NCBI GenBank assembly: GCA_007922195.1
Contig: ML681964.1
Location: forward strand, 3,452,325-3,516,324
DNA: 64,000 nucleotides
From: Podocnemis expansa
Lineage: Eukaryota > Chordata > Testudines > Podocnemididae
Direction: 5' to 3'
This document shows positions 32,223-44,891 of the stretch, in pieces (position 1 is the first letter of the stretch; each line of letters opens with the position of its first letter). Made by a program: the position numbers and the translations under genes. The notes under the pieces were generated by a model that was given only the letters and a program-made list of their open reading frames with translations, was not told the DNA's origin and did no database searches.

Positions 32223-33805
32223 GTCTTACAGTAAACCATGTGCTAAAGTGCTTTTCAAGATCAATCACACAGCATCTTGCAGGAACCTTAAAGGGGATAA
32301 AGGGAATAAGTACTTCTACAAATACAACAGGAGATGAAAAACTAAAAGAGGAAGGAGGACTGTTAATAGTTACAGTGGAGATGACATTAACTTGGACTCA
32401 TAAATGGCTGAAATACTAAACTTCTCCAGCCACTGGGTTCCACGGCGGCTCCACAGTTTTGGGAGCACAATGGGGCAGGATTCTTTACTTAATCTTGCGT
32501 ATTTATTTATTCAGCACACAAAACACCATCACCTGGCTACTTGGACTAAGCAGTGGGAAGAAAATTTCCTTTAAAAAAGTATCTACTGAATGTTCAAATG
32601 GTACTGAATGCTCATAATGCAATTTCCGTTTCAGCTGTTTGTGTGCATGTGCGTGCATATACACATTCCCACCCCCACAGTCAACATACTTTTCTTTTAA
32701 CACACAAATGCTCCTCATATTCCTTGCAGCATAAACATGTTAAGTTTAAATCACTACCCTCTGACAGTTTGGCCAAACCACATGTATTTTAGCAGTGTTT
32801 ATGTATTTATGCTCTATGAATTTGTAAAAATAACCTTTACAAGGGGGGGAAAAAGAAAAAAACCTAAGGTTACCGTGGTGAGGGAAAGCAACCAAAGCCA
32901 GGAAATAAGTTACAGCCTGACAGCCTCTGTGAAGTCACGCTGCAGAGAACAAAAATGCAGCATGGAATGTATTAAGCAATAATTAAGATGGAATGTACAG
33001 ATCTTTTGGAGTCTGCTGGAGGGTATTTCAAGCCATGCTCTCTTCTGCCTCACTGGTGCCCCTCAGAGGAACCCTTGCTGGGCCAGCCAAAAGCCTGAGG
33101 TTTTGGGTCATAATTTGCAGGCAGTATTCACAGGCAGGGTGGGGAGGTAATGGCAGCTGGGGACTAATTAAGTGCAGTTCAGTTTTTTAAGCTCAATACC
33201 TTAAAGCTGACAGGTAAGGGAAAAACCTAGACTATTCTTTCTTCCCTTTCTTGATGTATACAGAGGCCCTCGAAGTTACCCTTTATTTTCAGGGGGGTTG
33301 TTTTTGTTTTCTGCTTGGTTTTAACACTAGAAATTCAGGCCCTGTCTAAGCTGCAAGAATCTGACATTAGAGTGTATGGTGACATCACAAGAGCTTGAAA
33401 GTTGAGTATTAAGCAAGGCAGGGATTTGTCAAACTGTTTCAGTGTTTTTGTTCCTTGATTGCTTTTGTTATTTCTTAGGTAACTTTAATAACTATTTAAC
33501 TTTCTGGATAAAGGTAGACTTTGATAAAAATTTCACTACTTTATCTCAGGCACTCACAAAGTCCTCAAGACATCTCAGAGGTCAGGCAGCAAAACCAGGT
33601 AAGATCAGGTTTTGAATTTTTAATGTTAAAAAAAAACAGGAGGAAAGATACGTATCAGGTCTTTATACATCATGGCAAAGAAAAAATGAGAGCAATTTTA
33701 AAAAAAAAATTCTACTGGTCACTACATAATTGTCTTGATCAGAAGCAAGGCAGGAAGCTCTGAGGAAACACAGAAGCTATTTAGTCTAGTTTGTGTAGAA
33801 GTTAA
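32223..33805. other. Unassigned non-coding sequence
   Basis: No supported feature is present. A possible donor-like AACCAGGTAAGATC near 33593 follows a short acceptor-like segment, but the implied 49-bp exon has no other support. A CCCTGTCTAAGCTGC fragment near 33340 may be a MITE remnant. Confidence 0.4.
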
Positions 33806-33807
33806 AA

Positions 33808-34550
33808 TGTTAAAAGAAGAAAGACAAGTAGAAGCAGTAGGAATGAGGCCTAAGGCCTAGTGAAACCAATCAAAATAGTAGGACTGAGTTGTATAACTAG
33901 CTAGCTTAACAGGAGTCAGACTAAAGCAGTCTGACCACGCAAGAAAGAAGGGGCAGCTGTACTAAGAGTAGAAAATGAGCTTGAAGGTGTCCAGCTGGCC
34001 CACAACCAGGGAAATAGGAACAGATGCTGTGTAGTAGCTTTGAATTCTCAATGCGAGGGTATACGTAATCACAAAAGGACAGCTAGATGTATGGGGATGT
34101 TGAAAAAAAAGCAAGGAGTCTTGTGGCACTTCAAGACTAACAGATTTATTAATTGCATGAGCTTTTGTGGGAGAATATTCCACTTCATGATGCATGAACC
34201 TATCAAATTAATAGGCAGCATCATAAGAGGGGTACATGGATCAATGAACTTAAACTCAAACCTCAAAGAGGGCTGAGCCAATAGGTCTAAGCAGAGCATA
34301 AAAACAGGAGCCTGAGAGACCAGATTTTGTGCAGGCAAAGGGAGTGATGGAGAGTCCTGCCATTGGTTGAGCTGTTACGGTGCACTGAGAGCACAAATGC
34401 TGCCAACATATCTATTGACATAGGTTGCTTGCCATTGTGCTATGCTGCAATAAAGCCTAGCCTGGCTCCTTTGTTGCTACAAAGATCCATGGCTGTGTGG
34501 GTTTCTTCGATCATGAGTGTTGCCTCAGTTTACCTCTTGCACACTGGGTA
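33808..34550 (+). mobile_element. Probable LTR remnant with CCAAT, TATA-like and AATAAA signals
   Basis: CCAATAGG (near 34278) is followed by GAGCATAAAAACAGGAGCC (near 34298) and, about 160 bp further, GCAATAAAGCCTAGCC (near 34448). That is the order promoter, R region, polyadenylation signal expected of a plus-strand LTR. Upstream sequence is interrupted by a hairpin SINE-like insertion (34098-34200). Terminal TG...CA ends and a flanking duplication were not fixed, so the outer limits are approximate. No coding part of a virus is seen. Confidence 0.5.
34098..34200 (+). mobile_element. Hairpin SINE-like retroposon fragment inside an LTR
   Basis: GCAAGGAGTCTTGTGGCACTTC followed by GACTAACAG, ATTGCATGAGCTTTTGTGGGAG and CCACTTCATGATGCATG matches the family at 13585-13805. 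The 5' head and the second arm are missing. Confidence 0.7.
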
Positions 34551-35627
34551 TGCCTAAGCTCAAAATTATTGAGATCTGAGTCAGGGTAGTCCTGAGGGAA
34601 CATGCATACACAGACTCATGCATGCAGCCAAACACACACCCATGCTGGATGCAAAACAACACAGAGATAAGAATGACTCTTGCCCAGCATGCCACAGTTT
34701 GCATTTGCTGTTTTCCATTTTTGAGTTTACTGCTTGGAAAACTGCCTGACAAGAATGTACTCGGAGAGTTGTGTCAAGGTGTTCTCAATTGATTTAACCC
34801 AAAACCACTCTCCTGTAACCCTTTCTGATGCAGATGACATTTTCTAAAGTGAAGTTGTAGCAAACTTTCTCTACCGTTATTCTGTGAGAATGCCACTTGG
34901 AAAATAACCTATAGAATTAAAAAACAAATGGAACCAATAGGATATTTTTGCAATTAATATTTAACAGAAAATTGCAATCCTTTCTGCTGAGTTTCCAAAT
35001 CACTCTTTTGAATCCTGCACTGTAGCTATAATTTTCTATAAGTTTGCTACAGGGGAAAGATCAGCCATAAATGTGGACTTCCTGATAAATGAGCTGGTTT
35101 CATAACCTTAGCACTGCAGAGCAGAAAGAGCAACTCTTCCTGTTTATGGAAGAAAATAAACAGCAATATTAATTAGTCTTTATAGACACAACATTCTTTT
35201 GCCTACTTACTTAACAAAAAAGACCAAAATGACTGGTGGAAATACAACTTCAGTGTCAGCTAAAATATGTCTACTGCTTTTAGAGGTAGATCACTAAAAT
35301 CAATTTATTTTAGCAGGTGCAGTAATTATATGTTGGTATTTTTATTATTAGTTGATCATAATTGCTTCAGCTGGTAAACATGCTGGTACAGCTACTAAGC
35401 CAGAGCAAAGTGGTATAAAGTGGCATAGATCCACTAGGCGAAGATCTTGCCGACTATGTTTAGAGAGGGAGGATCATCTTGCAGTTAAGGAACAGAACTG
35501 GGACACAGGAGATCTGGGTTCATTTCAACAGACTTGTGTGATTTTCATCTGGCTGCACTTCAGTTCCCAACCTGTAAAAGGGGGATAATACCATTTCCTT
35601 TCTCCAACTGCTTGCCTCTTCTGTTTA
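34551..35627. other. Unassigned AT-rich sequence
   Basis: Nothing supported is seen. The 78-codon plus frame at 35352-35588 has no recognisable domain. Confidence 0.45.
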
Positions 35628-35896
35628 GGTTATGTCCACACTACAGACCAGATAGCAGCACAGAGGTACTGTGCCAGCTGCGCCACTGTAAGGTCCCCTC
35701 TGTAATTGCTCTCTGCCAATGGGAGAGAGCTTTCTCGCAGACATAATTAAACAACTTCCAGTGAATGGATAGCTATGTCAGAGGGAGAATGTCTCCTGCT
35801 GACATAGCATGTCCACATCAGTGCTTTTTTCAGTAAAACTTATATCTGTCAGGAAGGTCACCTCTGATCCCACAAAAGGGCTAGTGTGCACAAAGC
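35628..35896. mobile_element. PIF/Harbinger-like MITE with TTA duplication (269 bp)
   Basis: The left end is GGTTATGTCCACACTAC and the right end CTAGTGTGCACAAAGC, a degraded inverted copy. TTA flanks it on both sides (35625-35627 and 35897-35899), the 3-bp TWA duplication characteristic of PIF/Harbinger elements. The interior has no coding sequence. The ends resemble those of the GC-core elements at 30393 and 44892. Confidence 0.7.
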
Positions 35897-36724
35897 TTAG
35901 AATGCAAGCTGGTTGGGGGAAGGGAATGTCTTTTAATCTGTCTATACAATAACTAGCACAAAAAAGTCCTGATCCTGGCTGAGGTCTCCTACACACCATC
36001 ATACTACAAATAAATCAAAAATACCAACTTCAGCCAATACAGATATTATGGTGGTGTTCCCTGTGGATAGCAACAGAAAAAACAAAAACCACAGTCACAA
36101 AATGCCTCCCATTAAAAGTTTAATCCAGCCTTCAGGGAAGTTTTTCCTTGGTGCCAGCCAGTAGAACAGTTCCTTGCAGAGTTCGCCTCTTCCATTCCAA
36201 TAACAGTTACTATATCTGGGTGGGTAGGTGAAGATTCACCCTTAGGGGTGAACAGGCTGCATTTCAGCCTTCTCTCAGGAATTTTGCTAAGACTGGGAAG
36301 TTTTAATTTGCAGCAGTGGCTCAGTTTGAAGGTTTGATACAAAGCCTATTGTGGACAACAGGAGTGTTTCCATTCATTTAAAGAGCTTTGGATCAGATCA
36401 TAAATAAACCTCTGTCCATCTTTATTTTTTAGCCTAAAAGATATAAAATTCTCTAACAAACTGAATTTTATCTTGCCAAAGGAGGGAAATTACAAAAGAA
36501 AAATGCAAATACATATTATTTCGTTAAGACAAATGCCTCGTTTTTCAACTTTTGTGATGATTCAGGCGATATGGTATCACTCCACAAGTGTTTCAAGGCC
36601 GTAAATAGCAAGGGAGTTGGTGCTTTGAATGGTATAAAAGTGTAATTAGGTAAAAATTAAGCAACTGTAGCAGACTAAGCCAGATATCAGTGATATTTCC
36701 TAGCAGATAAGTATTAGTCTATCA
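35897..36724. other. Unassigned non-coding sequence
   Basis: Nothing is supported, except that AAGAGCTTTGGATCAGATC (near 36380) resembles a fragment of a very old amniote repeat. Confidence 0.4.
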
Positions 36725-36919
36725 GAACTTGTCTACACAATGGATTAATGCATAGTAAACAAAGGTGTGAACTGACACAGCACTAACTTACTGTGCATGA
36801 TCTTAGACACGAGCACATGATAGCAGGATCTACATGGCTGAGTCACTGTACATCAAACCAATGCACTGTACATTCAGACCATGGCTTGCTGTGCACTAAC
36901 TTTCCATGTAGACAAGCCC
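36725..36919. mobile_element. Harbinger-like MITE (195 bp)
   Basis: The left end GAACTTGTCTACACAATGG and the right end CCATGTAGACAAGCCC are inverted repeats (consensus GGGCTTGTCTACA). The flanks TCA (36722-36724) and TCC (36920-36922) could be a decayed 3-bp duplication. The interior is rich in GTGCACTAACTT/ACTGTGCA motifs and non-coding. Just downstream (36955-36978) is a short scrap, AACAACAAGGAGTTGTGTGGCA, of the hairpin SINE-like family. Confidence 0.65.
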
Positions 36920-36979
36920 TCCATATCTTAAGGAATTTAGGCTCCTGCAATTAAAAAACAACAAGGAGTTGTGTGGCAA

Positions 36980-39900
36980 GTTGTTTCCAAGAGGGCTGAA
37001 CAAAGAATTAAGAATGTGATATTAAGACTGGAGAAGATTTGGAAGAGGATGGACTGAACCACCTAATAGCTCAACTGAAGTGCCGGCATTTCCTTCATGG
37101 TGATAAAAAGATCCACAATAGAACTTGCCAGAAAACTAAGAATTTTCAACAAACAAAACAAAGATGAAACTAAAATATAATGCTTGAAATTTTCAGTTTT
37201 TAATGAAAATCTGAAAAAAATATTTTCAGTTCTTGGTTTATAGAATTTGGTTTTGCATCAAAAATAGAAAATTTCAGAAGAAAAAACCATGTGACTACTA
37301 ATTTCTACAAAAGCTATTTTAATCAATTAAAATTCGCATTAATCTTCAGGATTTTATTTGGGAGAGAAGAAGAAAGGTCTAATACAAGACTTAAAGACTG
37401 TTTTTCAGCTTAAACAAGGAAAAATATTTCAATTACACAGTCCAGAAAAAAAATTAATGTGAAGTTGACATATCCCCATACTCCCTCCAGATTCCTAATA
37501 GTATTCCCATGTGGTCAGTTGCCACAGTACCTCAGTTGTTTGCAGCTGATGTTCCACCATTAACCAGCCAAAAATACCAGATGCTGAACATTTAATGGTG
37601 GCTGTCAGTCACCTTGCAAATAAAAAGCCTTCAAGTAGATATGGAACATATTTCCCTCAAAAGACTCTTGAGCTGATGCTGTCTTAGAAGCCATCCTCTT
37701 TCAACATAAGACCTGATGCAAGACAGGTAACACTTAAATGTGAAGGACAGAGATATATATATTTAAGGGCTTTACTGAATCAGTGCTATTACACAGAGAT
37801 CAGGAGCAATGAACCAGTATAATAGAACACGCACAGAATTTGCAGCCAATGAGAGGTGTCAGCTCTTTTAAGCTAGAGATCTACTTAAAACCTAATTAAT
37901 AGCATTTTGGAAAAATTATCAGCTTCTGTAAAACATTCATTCTCACATAACAGCTCAAATTTAATTGAAAAACATAAGGATTTTAACCCCCCCCAATCAA
38001 ATGGCTGATATATTATTAACTTTCTGATCTAAAATTAAAAAAACATAACAAACACCCTGAATCAGATGGCCTTCTCTAAGTAGAGTAAAATTCAGTTTTA
38101 CCGATGTGGACTTTGAGTGATCATTTGATTGCATGGCTCAAATCTGGCTGGGTACAACCCCATTGCTGATGTATGTATTCTTTTCTTATGTCAATTAGTA
38201 GGGCTTTCTGTTCTATTTTGACCTAAATTTCAGTACATTTGGCACCAGTTCTGACTGGTACGCAGCCACAAGAATTAACAGTGTTTTAGATTGCCAGTTA
38301 GAACACAACTGACCAACATTGCCAGTAAGGCCCAGATTCACGGGTAAGTATGTGCATAATTTAAAGCATGTGAGTAATCCTATGGAAATCAATAGGCTTC
38401 CTCCCATATTTAAAGTGATGCATGTGGTGGGTTTTTGTTTGTTTGTTTGTTTTCTCTTTCAGAGCTGAACTAACAGAATTCCCCCTGTTCACAGTGAAAG
38501 TTGTGCTTCTTTGTATCTCATTCTAGAGCATTTGGTAGTGGCCAAAGGCTATTTCCTGGACTAGATGGACAACTGGTCTGATATGATTTGGTGATTCCAT
38601 TACTTGTGAAACTCACTTTTCAACAGGTCTGGGCATATAGATCGCTGTGACATAACAATCAGAAACAAAAGTGGAAATGTGCCTAATTGCTTCTTACAAG
38701 AGAACTCCTCTGTGCTAATTTCTAAAGGAAATAGCTTACTCATTCTTCCCTTGTGATTTTCTTAACTAAAAAAATAATCATTACACAAAATGTCTAGTTT
38801 CAAGGGAATCAATAGTGTCTGTTTGGCATACACATTTGCCTCTGTGCATATGGGTCACAAATTGCAAGTGGCTGTGCTGACCTTTTTCTTTTAATAAACT
38901 CATTTTTGGAAAAAAACTCACACATTCATTATGTTTCTTGTTACATGGAGAAAAGGTCGGTATGGCTGAGATCTAACCACACAAGTTTCAACAACAGGGA
39001 TAAATTGTTGAAGTATTTTACTGTCTTCTTCTTGTTGGGCTCCCCCTCTGCAACCCCCTCCCCTGTTCTTTTCCATGGACAGCCTAACTTCTGCCTGCTT
39101 TTAGGGTTAAACATTTCAAAAGATGAGGCATCCATTGCATCTATAAAAATCCAAATTTAACCATGAAAACTAGCATTTGTGCACAAAAATGGATAATTTT
39201 GAACAGAAAAGGGTAGATAATTGCCTGACTTTAGCCTTCCAGTTTATATTTGTGCATATAAATGCAGGATTTTGCAGACAAAATGAGTACAATTAGGGCC
39301 AGAAGGCAAAGACTTTCAGCAATAATACAATCTTTAAGTGATTCCATACTTACTGTCCTGTTCCATTCTGTTCCACTTTACTTTTTTGCACACTGCTCTA
39401 AGCTTTTTCCTCTTTACACCAGTTTTTCTGTATATTTTAAAGGGTTCACAAATCTGCAAGTGACACATTTTATTCAATAGTTCTTGTTAGGAAAGCTCAT
39501 GCCCTTGTAATTCAAGTCTGAAGAAACAGTCTTGTACTTTAAATTGCTGTTTAAACCAGTGTTGAAGCAAGTTGGGAACAGGTCACAATATGCTTTATCA
39601 AAGCTTCAGTACACAAATGTCCAGCACAAATGAACTCATACTCAGAAATAGCTGTTGTTTTTAAGAATTGATGTAAACAAAAGTAATGTGTGTACTGATG
39701 TAAAAAAGCAAAAACTAAACAAAACAAACCCTTTAGAAAAATGTAAAAGTCAGACATTCAAAAAAACATGAGTCATCCTCCCCTTGTGCTCCCAAAAGCT
39801 AGGAGATTGATTTTAAAATGTAAGATTTAAAAAAGAAAAATTGTGCAACTCTTTGTCTTCTGGATTTTGAGCTTTTAAGTATCACTCAGGTCATATTTTT

Positions 39901-41913
39901 CAAACCTTTTCTCCACAGTCATGAGGCTAGAAACATGCTTTTTTAAAATTTAAGCTGAGATACTCACACAGTGATGTGACACGATGAGATTTAAAAAGCA
40001 CACCAAATGCTGTCAGAATCACAAGAGGTGGTAGCTTTATATGAAGAGCTGTACAGAAGTAGTCAATGGCAAAGCACAACTTTTACTGGTCCTACAAAAT
40101 TCAGGCACTATCCTATGTACTGTCAAACACAACCTACCAACTTATCTGCTAGCAAACCATTTAGAGATATACAGGTAGAAATCCCTTCTGTAACAATTGT
40201 AAATATGAACATTCAGGCCTGTCCCTTCTCTCTTTTAAGTAACTGAAAACCTCCCAATAGATACACAATCAAATGCTTTCCGTCCTCAGGTATAGTTCAC
40301 AGTCTATATATAGTAACAAGTTTCTGTTACCAGGAAAACTTTCAGATCACTAAACAAATTGGTGCTCTCTTCAAAGCATCCATACAAAACCTACAGGTTA
40401 AATGTTGTTAATAGGGAGAGAAAGAGAGAAAATAATCAGGCATATCAACCGTAGTTTTGCATAAGGGGAAACATCAGGATTCCATCTTAAGGGTAAACAG
40501 ATACGCATGGAGAAATGAAATTATTCAATATGCAAACAATAATTGTGGGCATGTTTGCTTGGTGACCGGAAAGTTGCCTTTCTTAAACAAACAAACAAAC
40601 AAACAAACAAACAAACAAACAAACAAAGTCTGTAAAGGGCACTCAGCCTGTCAGGTAAATGTGAGTTTTTGTTTTCACTGATGTACAAGTTTCTCATTTA
40701 TTAACACATCTTTGAGCTTGGGAGAACTGAAAAAGAGAGGGACCAAAGGTCTTTTTTTCTTCCAAAAGTATGCAATGAAACGTCAGACTGTCACCAGCAG
40801 ATGTGAAATCTTTTTTTTATGCTTATTGTAGATGAGGGAGAGGGCTGTAACTCCAGATCACATCCTTATTGCTTAATTATATTTATATTGTAGTTCCATG
40901 ATTCTCCCTAGGGGAGGAGAGTGGAAGCGAAGGTCAGGTCACATAGAAATAGATTTGAAAAGGAATAGTGAAGAGAAAGCTGCACCCTCATTGTGCAGAC
41001 AGTGGAAAAGATAACTTGGTGAAGCATTTCAACTTCTTGCCAGATATACCCTGAGAAATGAATTCAAAAATAAAGTTTTAAATTACAGGCAATATTTCTA
41101 ACCCTCCTTCTGGCATGAGCCATGCTACTGAAAAGCTGGGACACTCTCAGTTTGAGAACTCAGTATAAGAGACCATACTAAGATAAACTAGCAGAGCAGA
41201 GATTAAACCTCTAAATTTTTCTCCCAGCTCTTCATTCAAATAAGAAACTAAATATATTTTAGCTGTGTTTGTACCTCCACTGTGTTCATAGTAACCATGA
41301 ATTTTAATCAAAAACTGGAGATGATGCAGGGAATGTATAGTGTTTAACTTGCAAAGCAGAATATTTGCACCATCAGAAACCCAGTTTGCGGTATTTAACC
41401 AATAAGAGAATAAAAAAAGTCCCATTGGATATGGGTTTCCAGTCAAAACTAACATTTTAAAATCTGAAATCTTTCATACAATGCACGAATCAAGAGTTTT
41501 TGCCAAAAACGTTCAGCAAATAGTTTAAAAAAAAGAACATTTAATAATCCCGCCCCATCTGTTCCTTGCAAAAAAGGCCACACTTGTGGAATAAATAAAT
41601 CAATCATAAAGAGTGAATGACATCTAGAATTTAGAAATTCAAAGGCCTTACTGAATTCTACACCATCTACTGCGTGCTTTGTCTCTCTTAGATCCCTAGG
41701 TCCTATCCTGTTTTAGCAGTGATTAATTAACAGGAAAATAATCTTTCATTGAAACATATAGTAATAGCTGCCCTAAAACCACCTTTAAGTGAATGCTTTA
41801 ATGATGATTCAAATACTCGCAAGCTTCTGTCAAAATAGTATTTTTAAAGTTAATTTGTGTTATGCAAATTATTTTTCCTGGTACCTTAAGACAGGCTTTA
41901 TTTTGTATTAAAC
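36980..41913. other. Unassigned, mostly unique AT-rich sequence
   Basis: No bounded element or convincing exon is seen in this 4.9-kb stretch. It includes low-complexity AT-rich sequence with GAAATTTTC-like palindromes at 37140-37300 and an (AAAC)n tract, listed separately. A 79-codon plus frame at 40007-40246 has reasonable composition but no acceptor, and its upstream frame is closed. Confidence 0.45.
40587..40627 (+). repeat. (AAAC)n microsatellite
   Basis: About ten uninterrupted AAAC/CAAA tetranucleotide units. Confidence 0.97.
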
Positions 41914-44080
41914 CATAGAATCATAGAATCATAGGGTTGGAAGGGACCCCACAAGGTCATCTAGTCCAACCCCCTGCCAAAAAAAGCAGGACCACTCCCA
42001 TTAGATCATCCCAGTCAGTGTTTTGTCCAGCTGGGACTTGAACACCTCCAGAGATGGAGATTCCACCACCTCCCTAGGCAACTTATTCCACTGCTTCACC
42101 ACTCGCCTAGTAAGGAAGTTTTTCCTAATATCCAGCCTGGACCGCCCCAGCTGTAACTTGAAACCGTTGCTTCTCGTTCTGCCCTCTGTTACTACCGAGA
42201 ACAGTCGAGCTCCCTCCTCCTTGGAGCAACCCTTCAAGTAGTTGAAGGTTGCTATCAAATCCCCCCTCAGTCTTCTCTTCTGCAGGCTAAATAAGCCTAG
42301 TTCCTTCAGTCTTTCTTCATAGGGCTTGTGCTCCAGCCCTTTGATCATTTTGGTTGCCCTCCTCTGGACTCTCTCTAATTTGTCCATGTCCTTTTTGTAG
42401 TGGGGAGCCCAAAACTGGACACAGTATTCCAGATGTGGCCTCACTAGTGCAGAATAGAGGGGAATGATCACATCCCTCGATCTGCTGGTAACACTTCTTT
42501 TGATGCAGCCCAGTATGCCATTGGCCTTTTTGGCAGCAAGAGCACACTGCTGACTCATATCCAGCTTCCCATCCACCACGACTCCCAGGTCCTTTTCTCC
42601 AGTGCTGCTATTTAGCTGATCACTCCCCAGCCTGTAGCAGTACATGGGGTTTTTTCGTCCCAAGTGCAGGATTTTACACTTATCCTTGTTGAACCTCATG
42701 AGATTCCTCTTGGCCCACTGCTCCAGTTTGTCTAGGTCTCCCTGAATCCTGTCTCTGCCCTCTAGGGTGTCTACCGTTCCCCCCAGTTTGGTATCATCTG
42801 CAAACTTACTAAGTGTGCCATCTATCCCATCATCCAGATCATTAATGAAAACATTGAACAGAACTGGCCCCAGGACCGACCCCTGGGGCACACCACTCGT
42901 TACTGCCTGCCAACTTGACATGGAGCCATTGATTCCTACTCGCTGAAACCGTTGTTCTAGCCAGTTTTCTATCCACCTTACAGTCCATGCATCTAACCCA
43001 TACTTCCTTAATTTGCCAATGAGAATGCTGTGGGAAACCGTATCAAAAGCCTTGCTAAAGTCAAGGTATATGACATCAACGGCTCTTCCCGCATCCACAA
43101 ATCCAGTCATCTCATCATAGAAGGCGATGAGGTTGGTCAGGCATGATTTACCCTTGGTAAATCCATGCTGACTATTCCTGATTACTCTATTTTCCTCCAA
43201 GTGTTTCAGGATGGATTCTTTGAGAAGCTGCTCCATGATTTTTCCAGGGATTGAGGTGAGGCTGACAGGTCTGTAATTCCCTGGATCGTCCTTTTTGCCT
43301 TTCTTGAAGATAGGTACTATATTTGCTTTTTTCCAGTCCTCTGGCACCTCCCCCGTTCGCCACGAGTTTTCAAAGATAATGGCCAACGGTACCGCTATCT
43401 CATCAGCCAGCTCCCTCAGCACCCTCGGATGCAGTTCATCCGGCCCCATGGACTTGTGCACATTTAGTTTCTTTAAGCAGTCCCTAACCTGACCTTCTGT
43501 CACCAAGGGCCTCTCTTCTTCTCCCCAGTCCCCCGTACCTAGTGTAGTGGGCTGGGAGCTGACCTTGCTTGTGAAAACTGAAGTAAAAAAAGCATTGAGC
43601 ACTTCAGCTTTTTCCTCATCCTCTGTCACGAGGATGCCTGCCCCATTCAGTAAGGGACCTACACCATCCCTGATCCTCTTCTTGTTATTGATATACTTGT
43701 AGAACCCCTTCCTGTTATCCTTCACATCCCTTGCTAGTCGCAACTCCATTTGTCCTTTGGCCTTTCTGATTTTATCCCTGCAGTCCCGAGCAATGTCTTT
43801 ATATGCCTCCTTAGTCATCTGTCCTAGCTTCCACTTCCTGTAAGCGTCCTTTTTATGCTTCAGCTCAGTGCAGAGCTCTCTGTTAAGCCACAGTGGGCGC
43901 CTTCCACATTTGCTGTGCTTTCTCCTTATCGGAATTGTATCTTGCTGTGCCCTTAGCAGGGTTTCTTTAAAATGCACCCAACTCTCTTGGACACCTTTCC
44001 CCTTCAGATCAGCCTCCCAAGGGATCCTGCCCATCAGTTCCCTGAGGGAGACAAAACCATGATCATTCTCCAACTATTTC
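41914..44080 (-). mobile_element. CR1 LINE, young 5'-truncated copy
   Basis: This minus-strand CR1 has a short 3' UTR (41914-42000) ending in repeated ATTCTATG-type units, preceded by a fully open reverse-transcriptase frame. The 5' side stops near 44080, downstream of where the endonuclease domain would be, so it is a typical truncated insertion. The lack of stops or frameshifts over 2 kb marks it as the youngest CR1 in the window. No target duplication is obvious. Confidence 0.95.
42001..44073 (-). CDS. CR1 ORF2 C-terminal part: reverse transcriptase (690 residues)
   Basis: This encodes the DNA polymerase that copies CR1 RNA into the genome at a nick. Visible blocks are [13 protein letters not shown] (about 266-278), HGFTKGKSC (303-311), [11 protein letters not shown] with the first catalytic Asp (336-346), [14 protein letters not shown] (393-406) and FADDTKLGG with the catalytic Asp pair (424-432, FADD codons at 42793-42804). 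The C-terminal half contains [18 protein letters not shown] and [18 protein letters not shown], both characteristic of CR1. The N-terminal AP-type endonuclease is missing because the insertion is truncated, so the protein could not start a new insertion by itself. The first Met is simply the first in the open frame and is not a proven start. Confidence 0.9.
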   Translation of the reverse strand: MENDHGFVSLRELMGRIPWEADLKGKGVQESWVHFKETLLRAQQDTIPIRRKHSKCGRRPLWLNRELCTELKHKKDAYRKWKLGQMTKEAYKDIARDCRDKIRKAKGQMELRLARDVKDNRKGFYKYINNKKRIRDGVGPLLNGAGILVTEDEEKAEVLNAFFTSVFTSKVSSQPTTLGTGDWGEEERPLVTEGQVRDCLKKLNVHKSMGPDELHPRVLRELADEIAVPLAIIFENSWRTGEVPEDWKKANIVPIFKKGKKDDPGNYRPVSLTSIPGKIMEQLLKESILKHLEENRVIRNSQHGFTKGKSCLTNLIAFYDEMTGFVDAGRAVDVIYLDFSKAFDTVSHSILIGKLRKYGLDAWTVRWIENWLEQRFQRVGINGSMSSWQAVTSGVPQGSVLGPVLFNVFINDLDDGIDGTLSKFADDTKLGGTVDTLEGRDRIQGDLDKLEQWAKRNLMRFNKDKCKILHLGRKNPMYCYRLGSDQLNSSTGEKDLGVVVDGKLDMSQQCALAAKKANGILGCIKRSVTSRSRDVIIPLYSALVRPHLEYCVQFWAPHYKKDMDKLERVQRRATKMIKGLEHKPYEERLKELGLFSLQKRRLRGDLIATFNYLKGCSKEEGARLFSVVTEGRTRSNGFKLQLGRSRLDIRKNFLTRRVVKQWNKLPREVVESPSLEVFKSQLDKTLTGMI

Positions 44081-44891
44081 ATCAGTGTTGAAGTAGTTTG
44101 GAAAGAAAGAGTTCTATATTCTCTTACACTGGACTCCAGTACAAGAATTACTTGGCTTTGTCACTACCAATAGACCCCAGAGCATTGCCAGCTGTAATTA
44201 TTGATGCTGGGCCTGATCCTGATTCCATGAAAGTCATTTTATATATATATATGGCTTACAGGCTTCATGTAACAACGGTTTCTTGGCAAGTAAAGCATCA
44301 CTAAGCAAAACAAATCAAAAGGCAGTTCAGCTTTGGAGCAAACCTTAACGATACCTTAATGTCTTCACTTGCTCAATCAAGCTGAGGACTGAACCCTATA
44401 TGGACATTCTGCGTACAGTTCAAAAGCTTAGAACATAGACTATGAAGTGAAAGCAAACCAGCAGAGAGTAGCACGGGGTCCTGTTGTGGAAATTTAGAAA
44501 GTGGAGCTTTGTTTCAAAGCCCATCTGTTTGCAAACTTAAGTATAAGACCCATTACTCAAAACTTAAAGCACCAGATCTACATACCATTCACCAAAGAGT
44601 TTTGCAAGAATTTTCTAAGATTCAAGGAAGATAAAGATGCAACATATTTATGTAATTTGCTTCCTGAAAAAGAAAAGTACTTGAAACTATTTTGCTTGTC
44701 CACCTGCAGAATACAATATTTTTCTTATTAAATTTGTTTCCAGGAAATTAGTTGCTAGTAGTACATAGGAGATTGAATTTATTATACTCATCACCTCTAA
44801 AAACTGCACTAGGATCTCTCAGATCTACAAACATATTTTGCCAAAAGCTACCCTAAAAGAAAATAAACATTATATTTGGAGCAGTCTCTAC
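44081..44891. other. Unassigned sequence between CR1 and GC-core element
   Basis: Around 44205-44240 GGGCCTGATCCTGATTCCATGAAAG resembles a very old amniote repeat. Nothing else is supported. Confidence 0.4.

Noticed and set aside
39967..40047. Possible 81-bp minus-strand exon (CTGTACAG acceptor, GTGAGTATC donor, peptide LPPLVILTAFGVLFKSHR)
   Set aside because: The splice sites are fair and one frame is open, but 81 open bases are common by chance. The pyrimidine tract is weak and no family is recognised.
40007..40246. 79-codon plus-strand frame with protein-like composition
   Set aside because: An in-frame stop lies just upstream, there is no usable acceptor, and no domain or neighbour supports it.
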